NCBI GenBank assembly: GCA_023415715.1
Contig: JAEZJP010000149.1
Location: 1-5,932 of the forward strand
Length of the DNA stretch: 5,932 bases
Direction of reading: 5' to 3'
From: Bacillota bacterium
Lineage (GTDB): Bacteria; Bacillota; Clostridia; Christensenellales; Aristaeellaceae
Positions 5,846-5,932 of the stretch are shown piece after piece; positions within the stretch are counted from its first letter, which is position 1; each line of letters begins with the position of its first letter. A program made the translations under genes and the position numbers. Below the pieces are notes generated by a model, which saw only the letters and a list, made by a program, of their open reading frames with translations, did not search any database and was not told the origin of the DNA.

Positions 5846-5932
5846 ATGCCTTGGACCTATGTGCTTTGGGACTGGAACGGCACGCTGCTGGACGATGTGC
5901 AGACAGCGGTCGATGTCAATAACGAAATATTT
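5846..5932 (+). CDS. HAD-superfamily phosphatase (phosphoglycolate phosphatase-like), 3' end beyond window
   Basis: Only the first 29 residues are visible: MPWTYVLWDWNGTLLDDVQT and the start of a helix. The segment VLWDWNGTLLDD is HAD motif I, with D9 as the nucleophile that forms the phospho-aspartate. The usual DxDGT reads DWNGT, so the +2 acid/base aspartate is an asparagine (N11). The residues after the motif (DDVQTAVDVNNEIF) resemble the start of the helical cap of subclass I enzymes such as phosphoglycolate phosphatase. The ATG at 5846 has AGGAGG (5830-5835) ten bases upstream and its own promoter. It is transcribed away from the symporter operon, with 218 bp between the start codons. 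Substrate and remaining motifs lie outside the window. Confidence 0.85.
   Translation, partial: MPWTYVLWDWNGTLLDDVQTAVDVNNEIF

Overview
The window reads as a piece of a low-to-mid G+C Gram-positive-type bacterial chromosome, most likely Firmicutes/Clostridia. This rests on strong purine-rich ribosome-binding sites, near-consensus sigma-A promoters in a short AT-rich divergent intergenic region, a 'DWNGT' HAD phosphatase of a kind I associate with Clostridia, and the gene families present. No rRNA, tRNA or other taxonomic marker is present, so the assignment is tentative. I see no mobile element, CRISPR array, RNA gene or clear intrinsic terminator.

Left block (1-3417, plus strand). The window opens inside a gene for a MacB/FtsX-type ABC permease. 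Its ATPase follows 2 bp after the stop codon. Then comes a 104-bp gap holding a perfect 11-bp inverted repeat and four copies of the hexamer TGACAG in either orientation. The block ends with an exported serine hydrolase of the beta-lactamase/class C PBP family that carries three C-terminal membrane helices. Together the three genes look like a cell-envelope module: an exporter or mechanotransmission-type ABC pair plus a membrane-anchored penicillin-recognising enzyme. That joint role is inferred from adjacency.

Middle block (5695-3451, minus strand). A near-perfect promoter (TTGACA, 16 bp, TATAAT) drives a GPH-family (MelB-like) sugar:cation symporter. A YdjC/ChbG-type carbohydrate deacetylase follows, overlapping by four bases (ATGA). 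The pair suggests uptake of a glycoside followed by deacetylation in the cytoplasm. This operon converges on the serine hydrolase gene with only 33 bp between the stops.

Right edge (5628-5932). A 218-bp divergent intergenic region carries the symporter promoter, a perfect 9-bp-arm inverted repeat suited to a regulator, and a second good promoter (TTGACA, 17 bp, TATCAT). The second promoter reads rightward into the first 29 codons of a HAD-superfamily phosphatase that runs off the window.

The families are ordinary. The less ordinary points are the two uncharacterised inverted-repeat elements, the transporter-deacetylase coupling, and several substitutions at normally conserved motif positions (ABC signature, GPH cation site, HAD motif I).
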